DNA from: Janthinobacterium psychrotolerans
GTDB taxonomy: Bacteria; Pseudomonadota; Gammaproteobacteria; Burkholderiales; Burkholderiaceae_D
Length of the DNA: 64,000 nucleotides
Direction of reading: 5' to 3'
Assembly (NCBI RefSeq): GCF_001677885.1
Contig: NZ_LOCQ01000056.1
Span: forward strand, 124,001-188,000
A model generated the notes under the pieces. That model worked only from the letters and a program-made list of their open reading frames with translations. It had not been told where the DNA came from and made no database searches. Positions 10,488-20,584 of this stretch are shown here, piece by piece; the stretch's first letter is position 1; each line of letters starts with the position of its first letter. A program made the position numbers and the translations under genes.

Positions 10488-11207
10488 ATGTGTGGACGAT
10501 TTGATCAAAACGATACGGCGCGGGTGCAGGCCTCGGCTTTCGGCTGGACCGATGCGGTCTTCGACAGCGAGGCCCAGCCGCAGCTGAACGTGTCACCGGG
10601 CACTTACCGCCCGATCATGCATATTGAAAACGGCGTGCGCCGGGTCGATGATGTATTCTGGGGCTACCGCCCCGCCTGGGCCACGGCCGCCGAGCCGGCG
10701 CCGGGCAAGAAGAAGATCCCGATCGCCATCAATGCCCGCCTGGAAAAGCTCGCTGGCAGCTACTGGAAACCGCTGCTGCGCAGCGGCCGTGGCGTTATCG
10801 AGGTGCATGGCTGGTATGAATGGACCGGCGAGAAAGGGTCGAAGCAGCCCTGGCATATCCACAGGAAAGACCACCAGCCGCTGTTCCTGCTGGTGCTGGC
10901 CCATTTCGGGCCGTTCAAGCACCATCGCGAGGAATCGGGTTTCGTGCTGGTGACGGCCGACAGCGTGGGCGGCATGGTCGATATCCACGACCGGCGTCCC
11001 GTCGCCGTCAGCCTGGAAGACGCCCACCGCTGGCTGGCGCCCGAACTGACGCCCGAGGAGGCGCTGCACCTGGCGCGCAGCTGCATGCTGGGCGCCGGCC
11101 TGTTCGAATGGCACGCTGTCGACAATCCGCTGGTGCCGAGCGCGCGCGCCAGAAAGACGCCGGCGCCGGCTGCGCAACAGGCATCGTTCGACTGGAATGC
11201 CGAGTAA
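10488..11207 (+). CDS. yedK: SRAP-domain DNA-protein crosslink protein (YedK/HMCES family)
   Basis: A 239-residue SOS-response-associated peptidase-like protein. SRAP proteins use the Cys exposed at position 2 after Met removal to form a thiazolidine link with abasic sites in single-stranded DNA, protecting them during replication. The diagnostic MCGRF start is present, along with the INARLEKL motif, the Glu-containing VIEVHGWYEW segment at about residues 104-113, and the conserved His in MVDIHDRRPVAV. The ATG at 10488 is certain because the Cys must be residue 2; the frame is open further upstream. Confidence 0.93.
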   Translation: MCGRFDQNDTARVQASAFGWTDAVFDSEAQPQLNVSPGTYRPIMHIENGVRRVDDVFWGYRPAWATAAEPAPGKKKIPIAINARLEKLAGSYWKPLLRSGRGVIEVHGWYEWTGEKGSKQPWHIHRKDHQPLFLLVLAHFGPFKHHREESGFVLVTADSVGGMVDIHDRRPVAVSLEDAHRWLAPELTPEEALHLARSCMLGAGLFEWHAVDNPLVPSARARKTPAPAAQQASFDWNAE

Positions 11208-11210
11208 AGT

Positions 11211-12383
11211 TCAGCGCGCCAGGCGTCGCCACAGCGCCTCGATGGGGCCCTGCCGGAAATACGCGAGCCAGCAGCGGCTCAGCACGACCTGACCTGCCAT
11301 GATCAGCCCGGCCAGGCCCAGCAGTTCAATCGGACGCAACACATCGCCCCAGCCCAGCCCCCATCCCTGCAACAAAAACGTGCCCAGCAGCGACTGGCTG
11401 AGGTAATTGCTCAGCGCCATGCGCCCGACCGGCGCCAGCCATCGCGCCAGCGCCGCCATGATGGCGGGGCCGGCCAGCATCAGGCACGCCACATAGCCGG
11501 CCGCCAGCAATGGGCCACCCGCATACAGCAGCAGTTCGAACAGCATATTGTTCCACTGCGTTTGATACGGATCAATTGTTTGCCGCAGCATGGCCGTGGC
11601 GGCCAGCAGGTTGAACGGCAGTCCCAGGCCGATGCCTACCGCGCACACGCGCTGCCATACCTGCCGATGGCGCCCGGGCTCGGTCAGCCAGCCCAGGCGC
11701 ACCGACAAAATGCCCAGGGAAAACAGCACGATGATATGCGGCAGCATGACGATCACGAACAGCATCTGCATGCCATAGTCGCGCAGGCGCAAGGCCGCCA
11801 CGTCCAGCAGGCCGCCCTGCGTATAGGTGGTGTAACGGCCGGCGAACTCCTGCAGCTGGCGCGTGGTGTCCGCCGCCGTGATGCCTGGACTGAGCGGATA
11901 CAGCAAGGCCATGAACAGCAAAAAGCCGCCCGCCAGCAGCCAGGCCAGGTTGCGGATACGCGCCAGCCTGCTTGCCGCCAGCGGCAGGATCAGCATGCCG
12001 GCCAGCGCGTAGGAACTGAGCACGTCGCCGCTCCAGATCAGACAGCCATGCAGCAGGCCGATCAGCAGCAGCCAGCGCAGCCGCCGCTTGTAGGCCGCCT
12101 GCGCGGCAGGCCAGCTGCCCAGCTGCTGGCGCAGCGAACGCGTCTGCAGCGCAAAGCCGGCGCCAAACAAAAACGCAAAGATGGGATAGAACTTGAACTC
12201 GGCAAAGGCCGCCACCATGAAGATCGCGGCCTGGTCACGCCACGGCGCGGTGGCGGGCAGCACGCCGTAGCGCAGCGACAAGGTGCCCCAGGCAAAACCC
12301 CATAGATTGACCAGCAGGATGCCGAACACGGCCATGCCGCGCAGCACATCGAGTTGCCCCAGCCTGCCCGGCCGCGCCGTCAT
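11211..12383 (-). CDS. DUF418-family integral membrane protein
   Basis: A 390-residue protein with about ten hydrophobic segments, starting with the family hallmark LDVLRGMAVFGILLVNL and ending with the DUF418 domain (VGRMALSNYLSQSLLGTFLL). These proteins resemble acyltransferase-3-type membrane enzymes; function unknown. The start overlaps the upstream LD-carboxypeptidase gene by four bases (ATGA), indicating translational coupling and possibly a shared role in envelope metabolism. Confidence 0.88.
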   Translation of the reverse strand: MTARPGRLGQLDVLRGMAVFGILLVNLWGFAWGTLSLRYGVLPATAPWRDQAAIFMVAAFAEFKFYPIFAFLFGAGFALQTRSLRQQLGSWPAAQAAYKRRLRWLLLIGLLHGCLIWSGDVLSSYALAGMLILPLAASRLARIRNLAWLLAGGFLLFMALLYPLSPGITAADTTRQLQEFAGRYTTYTQGGLLDVAALRLRDYGMQMLFVIVMLPHIIVLFSLGILSVRLGWLTEPGRHRQVWQRVCAVGIGLGLPFNLLAATAMLRQTIDPYQTQWNNMLFELLLYAGGPLLAAGYVACLMLAGPAIMAALARWLAPVGRMALSNYLSQSLLGTFLLQGWGLGWGDVLRPIELLGLAGLIMAGQVVLSRCWLAYFRQGPIEALWRRLAR

Positions 12384-13321
12384 CGCCGGGCGGGCGCCAG
12401 CGTCGGGTAGTCGCCGACCTGCAAGGTAAAACCAGCCTCATCCGACGTCAGGCGCGCCTGGCCGCCAAACGGTAAAGTCACGCGGCGGCGGATATGGCCG
12501 AACTCCAGGCCCGTGACCACCGGCACGGGCAGGCGCTCGCGCACATAGGCCAGCATCGCCTCGAAATCATAGCCGTTCTCCATCGGCCCCAGTCTATAGC
12601 CGGAAAAGTCGCCCAGCAGCACGGCTCGCTGGCGGCCCAGCACACCCGCATGCAGCAGTTGCAGCAGCATGCGCTCGACCCGGTACGGGTGTTCGTTGAC
12701 GTCTTCGAGGAACAGGATGCCGCCATCGATCTCCGGGAAATACGGCGTGCCCAGCAGATGCACCAGCATGGCCAGGTTGCCGCCCCACAGCTTGCCGCTG
12801 ACGTCGATATGGGGATTGCCGCCCGCCACGCCGGTCACCGTGTGCGTGGGGCCGGCCAGGCAGGACCACAGCTGGTCGAGCGTAAATTGTTCCGGCTCGT
12901 CGCGCACGAAATCGTCGCACACCATCGGGCCTGCAAAGCTGGCGCGGCCGGTCCTGGCCATCAGGCCCATGTGAAAGGCGGTGAAGTCGCTATAGCCGAC
13001 AAACAATTTGCCGCTGGCGGCCATGGCATCGAAATCGATCTCGGGCAGGATGCGGCTGATGCCATAGCTGCCGCGCAGGGCCAGCACCACCTGCACCTCG
13101 GGATCGTGTGCGGCGGCATCGAGCTGCGCCAGGCGCCCCGCCTCCGTGCCGCCGAAGCGCTGGAATGTTTGCGCCGGATCGTAATAATTGTGGACGGTGG
13201 CGCCTTGCGCCCGCAGGCGGGCGATGCCGCGCGCCAGCGCCGTTTCGTCGGGCGCGTAGCCGCCGGGCGCCACGATGGCGATGCCGATTTCAGGAGTGCT
13301 CAATATAGTGGTTCCGGACAA
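12380..13321 (-). CDS. ldcA: Muramoyltetrapeptide LD-carboxypeptidase (peptidase S66)
   Basis: A 313-residue cytoplasmic enzyme that removes the terminal D-Ala from murein tetrapeptides during peptidoglycan recycling. The S66 catalytic triad is visible: Ser111 in VGYSDFTAF, Glu206 in FLEDVNEHPYRVE and His276 in GLEFGHIRRR. The N-terminal IAIVAPGGY and the RGSYGISRIL strand are typical. It is first in a two-gene unit with the DUF418 gene (four-base overlap). Confidence 0.92.
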   Translation of the reverse strand: MSGTTILSTPEIGIAIVAPGGYAPDETALARGIARLRAQGATVHNYYDPAQTFQRFGGTEAGRLAQLDAAAHDPEVQVVLALRGSYGISRILPEIDFDAMAASGKLFVGYSDFTAFHMGLMARTGRASFAGPMVCDDFVRDEPEQFTLDQLWSCLAGPTHTVTGVAGGNPHIDVSGKLWGGNLAMLVHLLGTPYFPEIDGGILFLEDVNEHPYRVERMLLQLLHAGVLGRQRAVLLGDFSGYRLGPMENGYDFEAMLAYVRERLPVPVVTGLEFGHIRRRVTLPFGGQARLTSDEAGFTLQVGDYPTLAPARR

Positions 13322-13338
13322 GGTGAGGAAGGCGCCGT

Positions 13339-14256
13339 TCAGGCCGGCTGCGAGCGCATCTGGGGTGCCATCTTACCGTGCAGATGCACATCGATCAAGG
13401 CGAGGATGCGCTCGATCAGCTGCGGCGGCAGGTCGTGGCCCATGCCTTCGATCACCTCCAGCCGCGCGCCGGGAATCAGCGAGGCCGTATCGACGCCGCA
13501 GGCGACCGGTATCAGGGGATCGGCCGCGCCGTGTATCACCAGGGTCGGGCACGCAATCGTCGGCAGCAAGGCCACCCGGTCGCCCGAAGCGCCGATGGCT
13601 ACCATCTGGCGCACCACCCCATCGGGGCAATTGGCGCGGCCCAGCGCCAGCGCGATACGCTGGTGCAGCAATTTGTCGGACACCGGATAGGCGGGGCTGC
13701 CCAGCGCGCGCACGGTGGCCGCCATGTGCGCCACCAGTTCGGCCTGGCTGGCGTCAGCCTTCGGGCGTTTCATGAGGGCATTGCGCGCCGCCCTGGTCGG
13801 GCCGGGCAAGCCGCGCCGGCTGCTGCTCGACATGATGGACACCAGGCTCAGCACCCGCTGCGGCGCGCGCGCCGCCATCACCTGCGCGATCATGCCGCCC
13901 ATCGACGCGCCGATCACGTGCGCCTGGGCCACGCCCAGGGCCGACAGCAGGCCCAGCGCATCGTCGGCCATGTCATCGAGGGTGTAGGCACTTTTCAGCG
14001 GCCAGCCAATTTTGCTTTTCAGATAGGCCAGCGGCAGGCTCGGTCTGCCCGCGTGCGTCATCTTGCTCGACAGCCCGGCATCGCGGTTGTCGAAGCGGAT
14101 CACGCGAAAACCCTGTTCGACGATGCCGTCGATAAAGTCGTCTGGCCAGGCGACCAGCTGCATGCCCAGCCCCATGATGAGCAGCACGCAGGGATCTTGC
14201 GGATCGCCATGGCTTTCGTAAGCGATATTGAGGCCGTTGGCCTTGGTGGTTGCCAT
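13339..14256 (-). CDS. Alpha/beta hydrolase
   Basis: A 305-residue cytoplasmic alpha/beta-hydrolase. The nucleophile elbow GASMGG places Ser at residue 118; the acid is in HGAADPLIP (about residue 247) and the His in EGMGHDLPP (about residue 278). The layout (GLNIAYESHGDPQDPCVLLIMG start, FDNRDAGLSSK after strand 4) resembles RdmC-like methylesterases and related hydrolases, but substrate is not predictable. It is transcribed alone, with a 17-base gap to ldcA downstream on the same strand. Confidence 0.85.
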   Translation of the reverse strand: MATTKANGLNIAYESHGDPQDPCVLLIMGLGMQLVAWPDDFIDGIVEQGFRVIRFDNRDAGLSSKMTHAGRPSLPLAYLKSKIGWPLKSAYTLDDMADDALGLLSALGVAQAHVIGASMGGMIAQVMAARAPQRVLSLVSIMSSSSRRGLPGPTRAARNALMKRPKADASQAELVAHMAATVRALGSPAYPVSDKLLHQRIALALGRANCPDGVVRQMVAIGASGDRVALLPTIACPTLVIHGAADPLIPVACGVDTASLIPGARLEVIEGMGHDLPPQLIERILALIDVHLHGKMAPQMRSQPA

Positions 14257-14336
14257 GATTGCCTTTCCGGTCGACGGCCGCGAGCATCAGCGCCGCGGCT
14301 GTGGAATCAGCATAGCATTTTATGGCGGCAGCGGCA

Positions 14337-15464
14337 TTACCTGACGCGCGGCAGGCTGGCGGCCAGGTCGTTCCACGCCTGCGGCTGTGGTTTGCCGCGC
14401 TCGCGCACGCCAAAGAAGGTCAGCACCTGCTTGCCATCCTGGTCGAAGAACTCGACCGAGGTCACGCCGCCGCGCTTGAGCACCCAGCCGCTGCGCAGGG
14501 CAGTGTCGCGGATATGCAGGTTGAAGTTTGGCTCCAGCACATTGTAGTAGCCGCCGGCGGCCATGGTTTTGTCGACCCTGCCGCTGTAGATTTGCGTCAG
14601 CCCATCGTTGCCGAGGAAGACCATGATGGACACCTTGTTTCTCCTGGCGTCGAGTATCCAGCGCCAGCCCAGGTAGTTGGGCAGGTAGCGCGTGGCCACG
14701 CCATGAAAGGCGCGCAGCCAGCCGCGCAGCCGGCTGTGATACGCATTGACATTCTGCACATGCACGGTGCCGCGCACGCGGATGCCAGTGCGCAAGTTGA
14801 CCGCCGCATGCTCGATGCCGATCTCCCTGGCAAACACGGGATAGGCAGGATGGCCATCGCTGACCAATAAAATGTCACGGTCGATCACCGGCGGCAGGCA
14901 GGCGTGCAGTGTGGCCTTGGTCAGCTGGCCCAGGCCGGTCACGAAATCGATGGTTTGGCCGGTGCGGTCGCGCGCCACCAGCACGCACACCTGCTCGTTG
15001 GAAATGCCACGCAGGCTGGCGCGGCCACCGCGCTGGCGTGCCGGCCGCGTCATGTGTCTTGAACCTTTTTGCGACTCCAGCAGATACATGTCGTCGGCCT
15101 CGGTGATGCCGTGCAGGCAGCGTGGCCGGTTAGTCTTGGCCAGCGCCAGAAAGCGGTGGCGCCAGCGAAAGCTGGTGTTGCGATGAATAGTCACTTGCGC
15201 GGCGGCCTTGCGCACCGAAAACGAGTTGAGCAGGCAATCGGCATAGGCCAGCCAGCGTTCCTTGTGGTGCAGATGCGCCAGCGGCGTGCCGCTCAAGGCG
15301 TTGAAGGTTTTGCGGCAGGGTACGCAGCGATAGCGCTGCAGACCGTGGGCCTGGCCGTGGCGGTGGAAGTGTGTCGATAGACATGCCGGACAATGCAGTT
15401 GCGCCTGCGCTGTCTGCTCGATCAGGGTGACGGCCGCAGCCTGTGGCGCGCTGCTGCGCAACAA
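14337..15464 (-). pseudogene. Chimera: IS1595-like (ISXO2) transposase fused to HemS C-terminal domain
   Basis: One open frame of 375 residues has two unrelated parts. Residues 1 to about 276 are an IS1595/ISXO2-type transposase: a zinc ribbon (CPACLSTHFHRHG...CVPCRKTF), a helical HTH region and DDE-type segments (ITEADDMYLLESQKGS, LLVSDGHPAYPVFA, VNAYHSRLRGWLRAF, YLGWRWIL). Residues 277-375 match the C-terminus of HemS/HmuS haem-degrading proteins (VSIMVFLGNDGLTQIYSG, NVLEPNFNLHIRDTAL, VTSVEFFDQDGKQVLTFFG). The junction is at about 14637. The transposase lacks its own C-terminus and HemS lacks its N-terminal two thirds. Upstream in frame, an ATG at 15540-15542 starts MDRAQ, then a TGA at 15525-15527 sits where the homologous transposase N-terminus continues (QAFARQFPQLSHRQR). 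Both genes are therefore broken; the fusion frame may be accidental. Confidence 0.75.
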
Positions 15465-15674
15465 GTCGCCGCTGGCAAGGCGCTGGCGATGCGACAGTTG
15501 CGGGAATTGCCTGGCGAAGGCCTGTCACTGGGCTCTATCCATGATCGGTTCCTTGAAAGGCAATACCTGACCGGTTTAGAGCGCAGAAATTTCACGGCGT
15601 TCCCACCGTTTTCGCTGACATAGCCATATTAATTGCAGTGTGACCATGAATGGCCACCCTGCCCTTGCCGATGA

Positions 15675-16626
<952 letters not shown>

Positions 16627-16635
16627 ATTGTTCTG

Positions 16636-17271
16636 TTAAGGTATTTGCAGGAGTTTGTGGGTTTGCAGGCTCAGCTTCCATTTCGGATTGCTTTTGCAGG
16701 TCGCTATGGCCAGCTTCATGTTTTGCGCGGCCAGCAGGCCGTCCATCGCCTGCACGTAAAAGTTCTCGAAATCGAGCTGTTCGTAGGCCGCCAGGTCTTG
16801 CTGGAACTGCGGAATCACCACCTTGATCTCGTTACCCTTGTGCACCACCAGGGTGGAACCCATCTTCGGGCTGACGCAGATCCAGTCCACGCCGTCGGGC
16901 ACCGGCAAGGTGCCGTTGGTTTCGATGGCAATCGTAAAACCGACCGCGTGCATGGCGTCAATCAGCGCGGCATCGAGCTGCAGCAGCGGCTCGCCGCCCG
17001 TAAACACCACGTATTTGCTGGCCGTGTAAGTGCCGGGCCACAGGCTGTCGATCAGCGCGGCCAGTTCCTGCGCCGTCCTGAACTTGCCGCCCAGTTCGCC
17101 GTCGGTGCCGACGAAGTCGGTATCGCAGAACTGGCACACGGCGCTGGCGCGGTCGCTTTCGCGGCCGGTCCACAGGTTGCAGCCCGAAAAGCGGCAGAAC
17201 ACGGCGGGACGCCCCGCATGCGCACCTTCGCCCTGCAGGGTGTAAAAAATCTCTTTGATGCTATAAGTCAC
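16636..17271 (-). CDS. queE: 7-carboxy-7-deazaguanine synthase (QueE), radical SAM
   Basis: A 211-residue radical-SAM enzyme converting 6-carboxytetrahydropterin to 7-carboxy-7-deazaguanine in queuosine synthesis. The cluster cysteines lie in an extended spacing, C31-X14-C46-X2-C49 (SGCNLWTGRES...CQFCDTD), as in other proteobacterial QueE proteins. FTGGEPLLQ and IETNGTLPVP follow. The GTG at 17271 (TYSIKEIFYTLQGEG) is chosen from homology and from AGGA six bases before it; the frame is open another 69 codons upstream without homology. Putative sigma-70 promoter about 90 bases upstream. Confidence 0.92.
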   Translation of the reverse strand: MTYSIKEIFYTLQGEGAHAGRPAVFCRFSGCNLWTGRESDRASAVCQFCDTDFVGTDGELGGKFRTAQELAALIDSLWPGTYTASKYVVFTGGEPLLQLDAALIDAMHAVGFTIAIETNGTLPVPDGVDWICVSPKMGSTLVVHKGNEIKVVIPQFQQDLAAYEQLDFENFYVQAMDGLLAAQNMKLAIATCKSNPKWKLSLQTHKLLQIP

Positions 17272-17356
17272 TGTATTTCCTAAGAGCTGGACGGCGCCCG
17301 CGCGCATGGGCGGGCAAAACCTGGCCTGGGCCGCAAAAGCCGATTGACAACCCTCT

Positions 17357-17387
17357 ATTATAAGCCGGGCAGGCGCGTTGCGTGCAA
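17357..17387 (-). promoter_or_regulatory. Putative sigma-70 promoter of queE-queD-tadA
   Basis: Read on the minus strand, TTGCAC (17382-17387) is followed after 19 bases by a perfect TATAAT (17357-17362), placing the start about 80 bases before the queE GTG. The spacing is one or two bases longer than ideal. No preQ1 riboswitch-like pseudoknot could be recognised in the leader. Confidence 0.4.
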
Positions 17388-17549
17388 ACGCCGTGCTTGC
17401 CACACTGCGGCCAGGGAAACAACACTCTTCTTCTTGCAACGCAGCATTTGCGGCCGGTTTGTGCTGGCGCAAACCCAATCGGCCCTCAAGATTGTATTTT
17501 TATTTAATGATATTGCCGAATAGAAAACACTTTGCGCCCGGGGAGATGC

Positions 17550-18401
17550 ATGCCTGCCGCCAGCGAATCCGCGTACCACCTTGTTAACTTGCTCGTCATC
17601 TGCGCCGGGCTGCTGGGCGCGGTCGCCCTGCTGCTGCTGTGGCGCCTGCGTGGCCTGTACGCGCAGATGCGCGACGAACAGCTGACGCTCCAGCAAGCGG
17701 AACATGCGCTGCATCTGGCGCGGCGGCAGATCGGCCAGTTGGCTGCCGACCGGCTACACATCCAGGCCCGCGAGCGCCGCCGCCTGGGGCGCGATCTGCA
17801 CGATGACCTGGGCCAGTACCTGCTGACGCTCAAGCTCGATGTCGCGAACTTGCAAGCCAATGTCAACGGCGCCACTTCCCGCCTGGCGCCGACCCTGCAG
17901 TGCATGGCCAGCAATATCGACCAGGGCATCGCGGCCTTGCGCTGCGTAATCGCCGGCCTGCGCCCACCCGCGCTGGAGCAGGGTCCGCAAGCGGCCCTGC
18001 ATCAATTGCTGGCCGAATTCACGCGCGCCACCGGCATTCCGGTGCAACACGCTTTCGAGCTGGCCGATGCACACCAGGCCAGCCTGGGCCTGCATGAAAC
18101 CGTGATGTACCGCGCATTGCAGGAAGCGCTGGCCAATGTCGCGCGCCATGCCCATGCCACGCAGGTTCATGTGCGTCTGCAATGCCAGGGCGCCATGCTG
18201 CAACTGTATATCGCCGATAACGGCATCGGCATGAAGGATGTGCATGCACGCCAGGGCTGTGGCCTGGCCGGCATGGAAGAACGCTTGCGCGAAGCGGGCG
18301 GCGTGCTGCGCATGGTGAGCCGGCGCGGCCGCGGCACGACCTTGCAGCTGTCGCTGCCGATCAAGGCCAGGTATGACGCCATGCCGGCGCGCATCGCCTG
18401 A
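17550..18401 (+). CDS. Membrane-anchored histidine kinase, NarX/DegS (HisKA_3) type
   Basis: A 283-residue sensor kinase with one N-terminal membrane helix (VICAGLLGAVALLLLW), a coiled-coil stretch, then a HisKA_3 dimerisation domain with the phospho-acceptor His in RRRLGRDLHDDLGQYLL. A HATPase domain follows: ALQEALANVARHA, IADNGIGM and GCGLAGMEERL. There is no obvious sensor domain. ATG 17550 follows GGGAGA. Such kinases normally pair with a NarL-type response regulator encoded next door; none is present here, and the next 460 bases hold gene debris (see finding). Confidence 0.88.
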   Translation: MPAASESAYHLVNLLVICAGLLGAVALLLLWRLRGLYAQMRDEQLTLQQAEHALHLARRQIGQLAADRLHIQARERRRLGRDLHDDLGQYLLTLKLDVANLQANVNGATSRLAPTLQCMASNIDQGIAALRCVIAGLRPPALEQGPQAALHQLLAEFTRATGIPVQHAFELADAHQASLGLHETVMYRALQEALANVARHAHATQVHVRLQCQGAMLQLYIADNGIGMKDVHARQGCGLAGMEERLREAGGVLRMVSRRGRGTTLQLSLPIKARYDAMPARIA

Positions 18402-18502
18402 CTATTGCCATTTATTGCCGAACATCAACAACTTTTGCTTGCCGCACTGCATCATGGATGCCTGTCCACTCCCGTTCACCATCTCCCGCAAGGAAGCACC
18501 CC

Positions 18503-18589
18503 ATGCCGGACACCCACGCAAGCATGCCCGCAGCCGCAGTTGCCGATGTCGCCTGGCATGGTATGGCACGCCGGAGTTCACCAGGCTGA
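18503..18589 (+). pseudogene. Short ORF, probable 5' stub of a deleted gene
   Basis: A 28-codon ORF (MPDTHASMPAAAVADV...) has a strong AAGGAA ribosome site seven bases upstream, as if it were the start of a real gene. After about 16 codons it runs out of frame into the M16-peptidase remnant and stops. Its position just after a NarX-type kinase gene makes it a candidate stub of the missing response regulator gene; that is inference. Confidence 0.35.
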
Positions 18590-18861
18590 TGCGTGACGGC
18601 TTGCAAAAACTGACGGTGGCCGATGTCAACCGCGCCATCATGCAGCACCTGTCGGCGCAGAACCTGTCGGTGGTGACGGTGGCCAAGGATGCGGCCGGCC
18701 TGAAGGAAAAACTTGTCAGCGACGCCTTTTCGCCGATCAGGTACGACGGCAACAAGCCGCAGGCCTTGCTCGATGAAGACAAGGTCATCGGCGCGATGAC
18801 GCTGGGGCTCAAGCCGGAGGCGGTGACGGTCACGCCAGCGGCGGCGGTGTTCGCCAGGTAA
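18559..18861 (+). pseudogene. C-terminal remnant of an M16-family zinc peptidase
   Basis: About 100 codons, beginning WYGTPEFTRLMRDG, correspond to the extreme C-terminus of a processing-protease-like (M16/insulinase) protein: LTVADVNRAIMQHLSAQNLS, SDAFSPIRYDGNKPQALL and the end VTPAAAVFAR. The zinc site and everything N-terminal are absent, and upstream the frame has no suitable start. It looks like a deletion product. Confidence 0.6.
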
Positions 18862-19052
18862 AACCCGCCTGCCGCCAGTTCCGGGGTCGGCCATGGCGAC
18901 CGGCCCGGGAACCGCACTATTGCTGGAATTGCCACAGCGCGCCAGATCTTACTTTTCCGGCCTTCGCATTGAGCCACACGCCGGTTGCCACCGACCGACA
19001 GCTTGTGTTGGGAGATAATCTCACAAACAGCGGCAGGCAGGCGACAGGATCG

Positions 19053-20513
19053 TTATTCCCAATCCGACGGCGAGGCGGCGGCCAACTGCGCCGAGTTTTG
19101 CTGGGTCATGCCGTCAATGCTGGCGATGGCCTGGCCGATGCTCTCGATGCCCCCGGTTTGCTCCTTGGTGGCGGCGGTGATGTCGGACATGATGTTGGCC
19201 ACTTTCTTGACGGAATCGACAATGTCGCCCATGGTCACGCCTGCCTCGTCGACGAGCCTGGAGCCGACGCCGATCTTGGCCACCGAGTCGCCGATCAGTT
19301 CCTTGATCTCCTTGGCAGCGCTGGCGCTGCGCTGCGCCAGGTTGCGCACCTCGCTGGCGACCACGGCAAAGCCCCGCCCTTGCTCACCGGCACGCGCCGC
19401 CTCGACCGCCGCGTTCAGCGCCAGGATGTTGGTCTGGAACGCGATGCCGTCGATGACAGAGATGATCTCGACGATTTTCGTGGACGAGCCATTGATGGCG
19501 CCCATGGTCGCGACCACCTGCTGCACCAGGTCACCGCCCTTGGTGGCGATTGTCGATGCCGTCAGGGCCAGCGAGTTGGCCTGGTTGGCATTGTCGGCGT
19601 TTTCGCGCACCGTCACCGTCAGCGTCTGCATCGAGCGCGATGTCTGGTCCACGCTGCCGGCCTGCGACTCCGTGCGCGCAGCCAGGTCAGCGTTGCCGGC
19701 GGCAATTTCTTCGCTGGCCACATTGATGGTTTCGGCCGAGCTCTTGATCTCGGCGACCATGCCACCGAGCTTTTCGCGCATCTCCTTCAACGCCAGCAAC
19801 AGGCTGCCAAGGTCCTTGGGATCGGTCTCGATATGCATCGATAAATCGCCGTCGGCGACCGCGCGGGCAATCTCGCGGGTATATTCCGGCTCGCCGCCCA
19901 GTTGCTGCCAGATCGTGCGCACCACGAAGAATGACGCGCCGGAGAGGGTGGCGATGACCACCAGCGCCACCGCGATGCTGCTGTAGAGGACGCGGCCAAC
20001 CACGGTATCGCTTTGCACGATGCCGGCGCTGAAGCGCTTGCGTGCGTCCTCATTGGTTGTGACCAGGTCGGCGTTGAGCGTTTTGAGCGCGCTTTGCATG
20101 CTGGCCACCGCGGCCTGCGGGTCGCCCTCCTCGATCTCGAGCATGATGCGCGCTGAGCGCAGCGCCGGCGTGAGATAGGCTTCAAACTCGGCGCTGAGGC
20201 GCTCCGCTCCGGCACCCTGGCCGCCGAGTTCGCCGATTTTTTTCAAATTGACGCGCACCTTGGCGGCCTGTTGCGGGATCTGTGACAGGCGGTTCTTGTC
20301 CCCCTCGGCAACGGCGTCGCGCAAGCCGTCGGCGATGGCGCCGATGTCGAGCGTGAGCGTCTTGGTGGCGTCGAGCACCGGGTAATCGACACTTTCGGTA
20401 TTGTGGATCGACTTGCGCGCATCGAGCACCAGCGAGGTGCTGACCGCCAGCCCCAGCGCGAAAACGACCGTGGAAATCACCGGCAAGGCCCAAATTTTGG
20501 TTTTGATGCTCAT
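19053..20513 (-). CDS. Methyl-accepting chemotaxis protein, C-terminally shortened
   Basis: A 486-residue MCP: N-terminal membrane helix (about residues 7-29), a helical periplasmic domain of the four-helix-bundle type, a second membrane helix near residue 190 ([20 protein letters not shown]), a HAMP region ([16 protein letters not shown]), then the signalling domain with the hairpin tip [20 protein letters not shown] and [18 protein letters not shown]. The usual tail after MTQQN (VEEAAAAS... and about 25 more residues) is replaced by [13 protein letters not shown] and a stop, suggesting a small 3' deletion or rearrangement. ATG 20513 was chosen because the membrane helix follows directly. 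It lies 71 bases downstream of a PstS-like gene. Confidence 0.88.
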   Translation of the reverse strand: MSIKTKIWALPVISTVVFALGLAVSTSLVLDARKSIHNTESVDYPVLDATKTLTLDIGAIADGLRDAVAEGDKNRLSQIPQQAAKVRVNLKKIGELGGQGAGAERLSAEFEAYLTPALRSARIMLEIEEGDPQAAVASMQSALKTLNADLVTTNEDARKRFSAGIVQSDTVVGRVLYSSIAVALVVIATLSGASFFVVRTIWQQLGGEPEYTREIARAVADGDLSMHIETDPKDLGSLLLALKEMREKLGGMVAEIKSSAETINVASEEIAAGNADLAARTESQAGSVDQTSRSMQTLTVTVRENADNANQANSLALTASTIATKGGDLVQQVVATMGAINGSSTKIVEIISVIDGIAFQTNILALNAAVEAARAGEQGRGFAVVASEVRNLAQRSASAAKEIKELIGDSVAKIGVGSRLVDEAGVTMGDIVDSVKKVANIMSDITAATKEQTGGIESIGQAIASIDGMTQQNSAQLAAASPSDWE

Positions 20514-20584
20514 CGAGAGCCTCTTCTGGAAATAACAGGGCTCTTCAATATCGCGCGCGGCAGTTGCGCCGCGCGCGGCTGGCA

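Noticed and set aside
17272..17356. preQ1 riboswitch in the queE leader
   Set aside because: No recognisable preQ1 aptamer stem and A-rich tail before the start.
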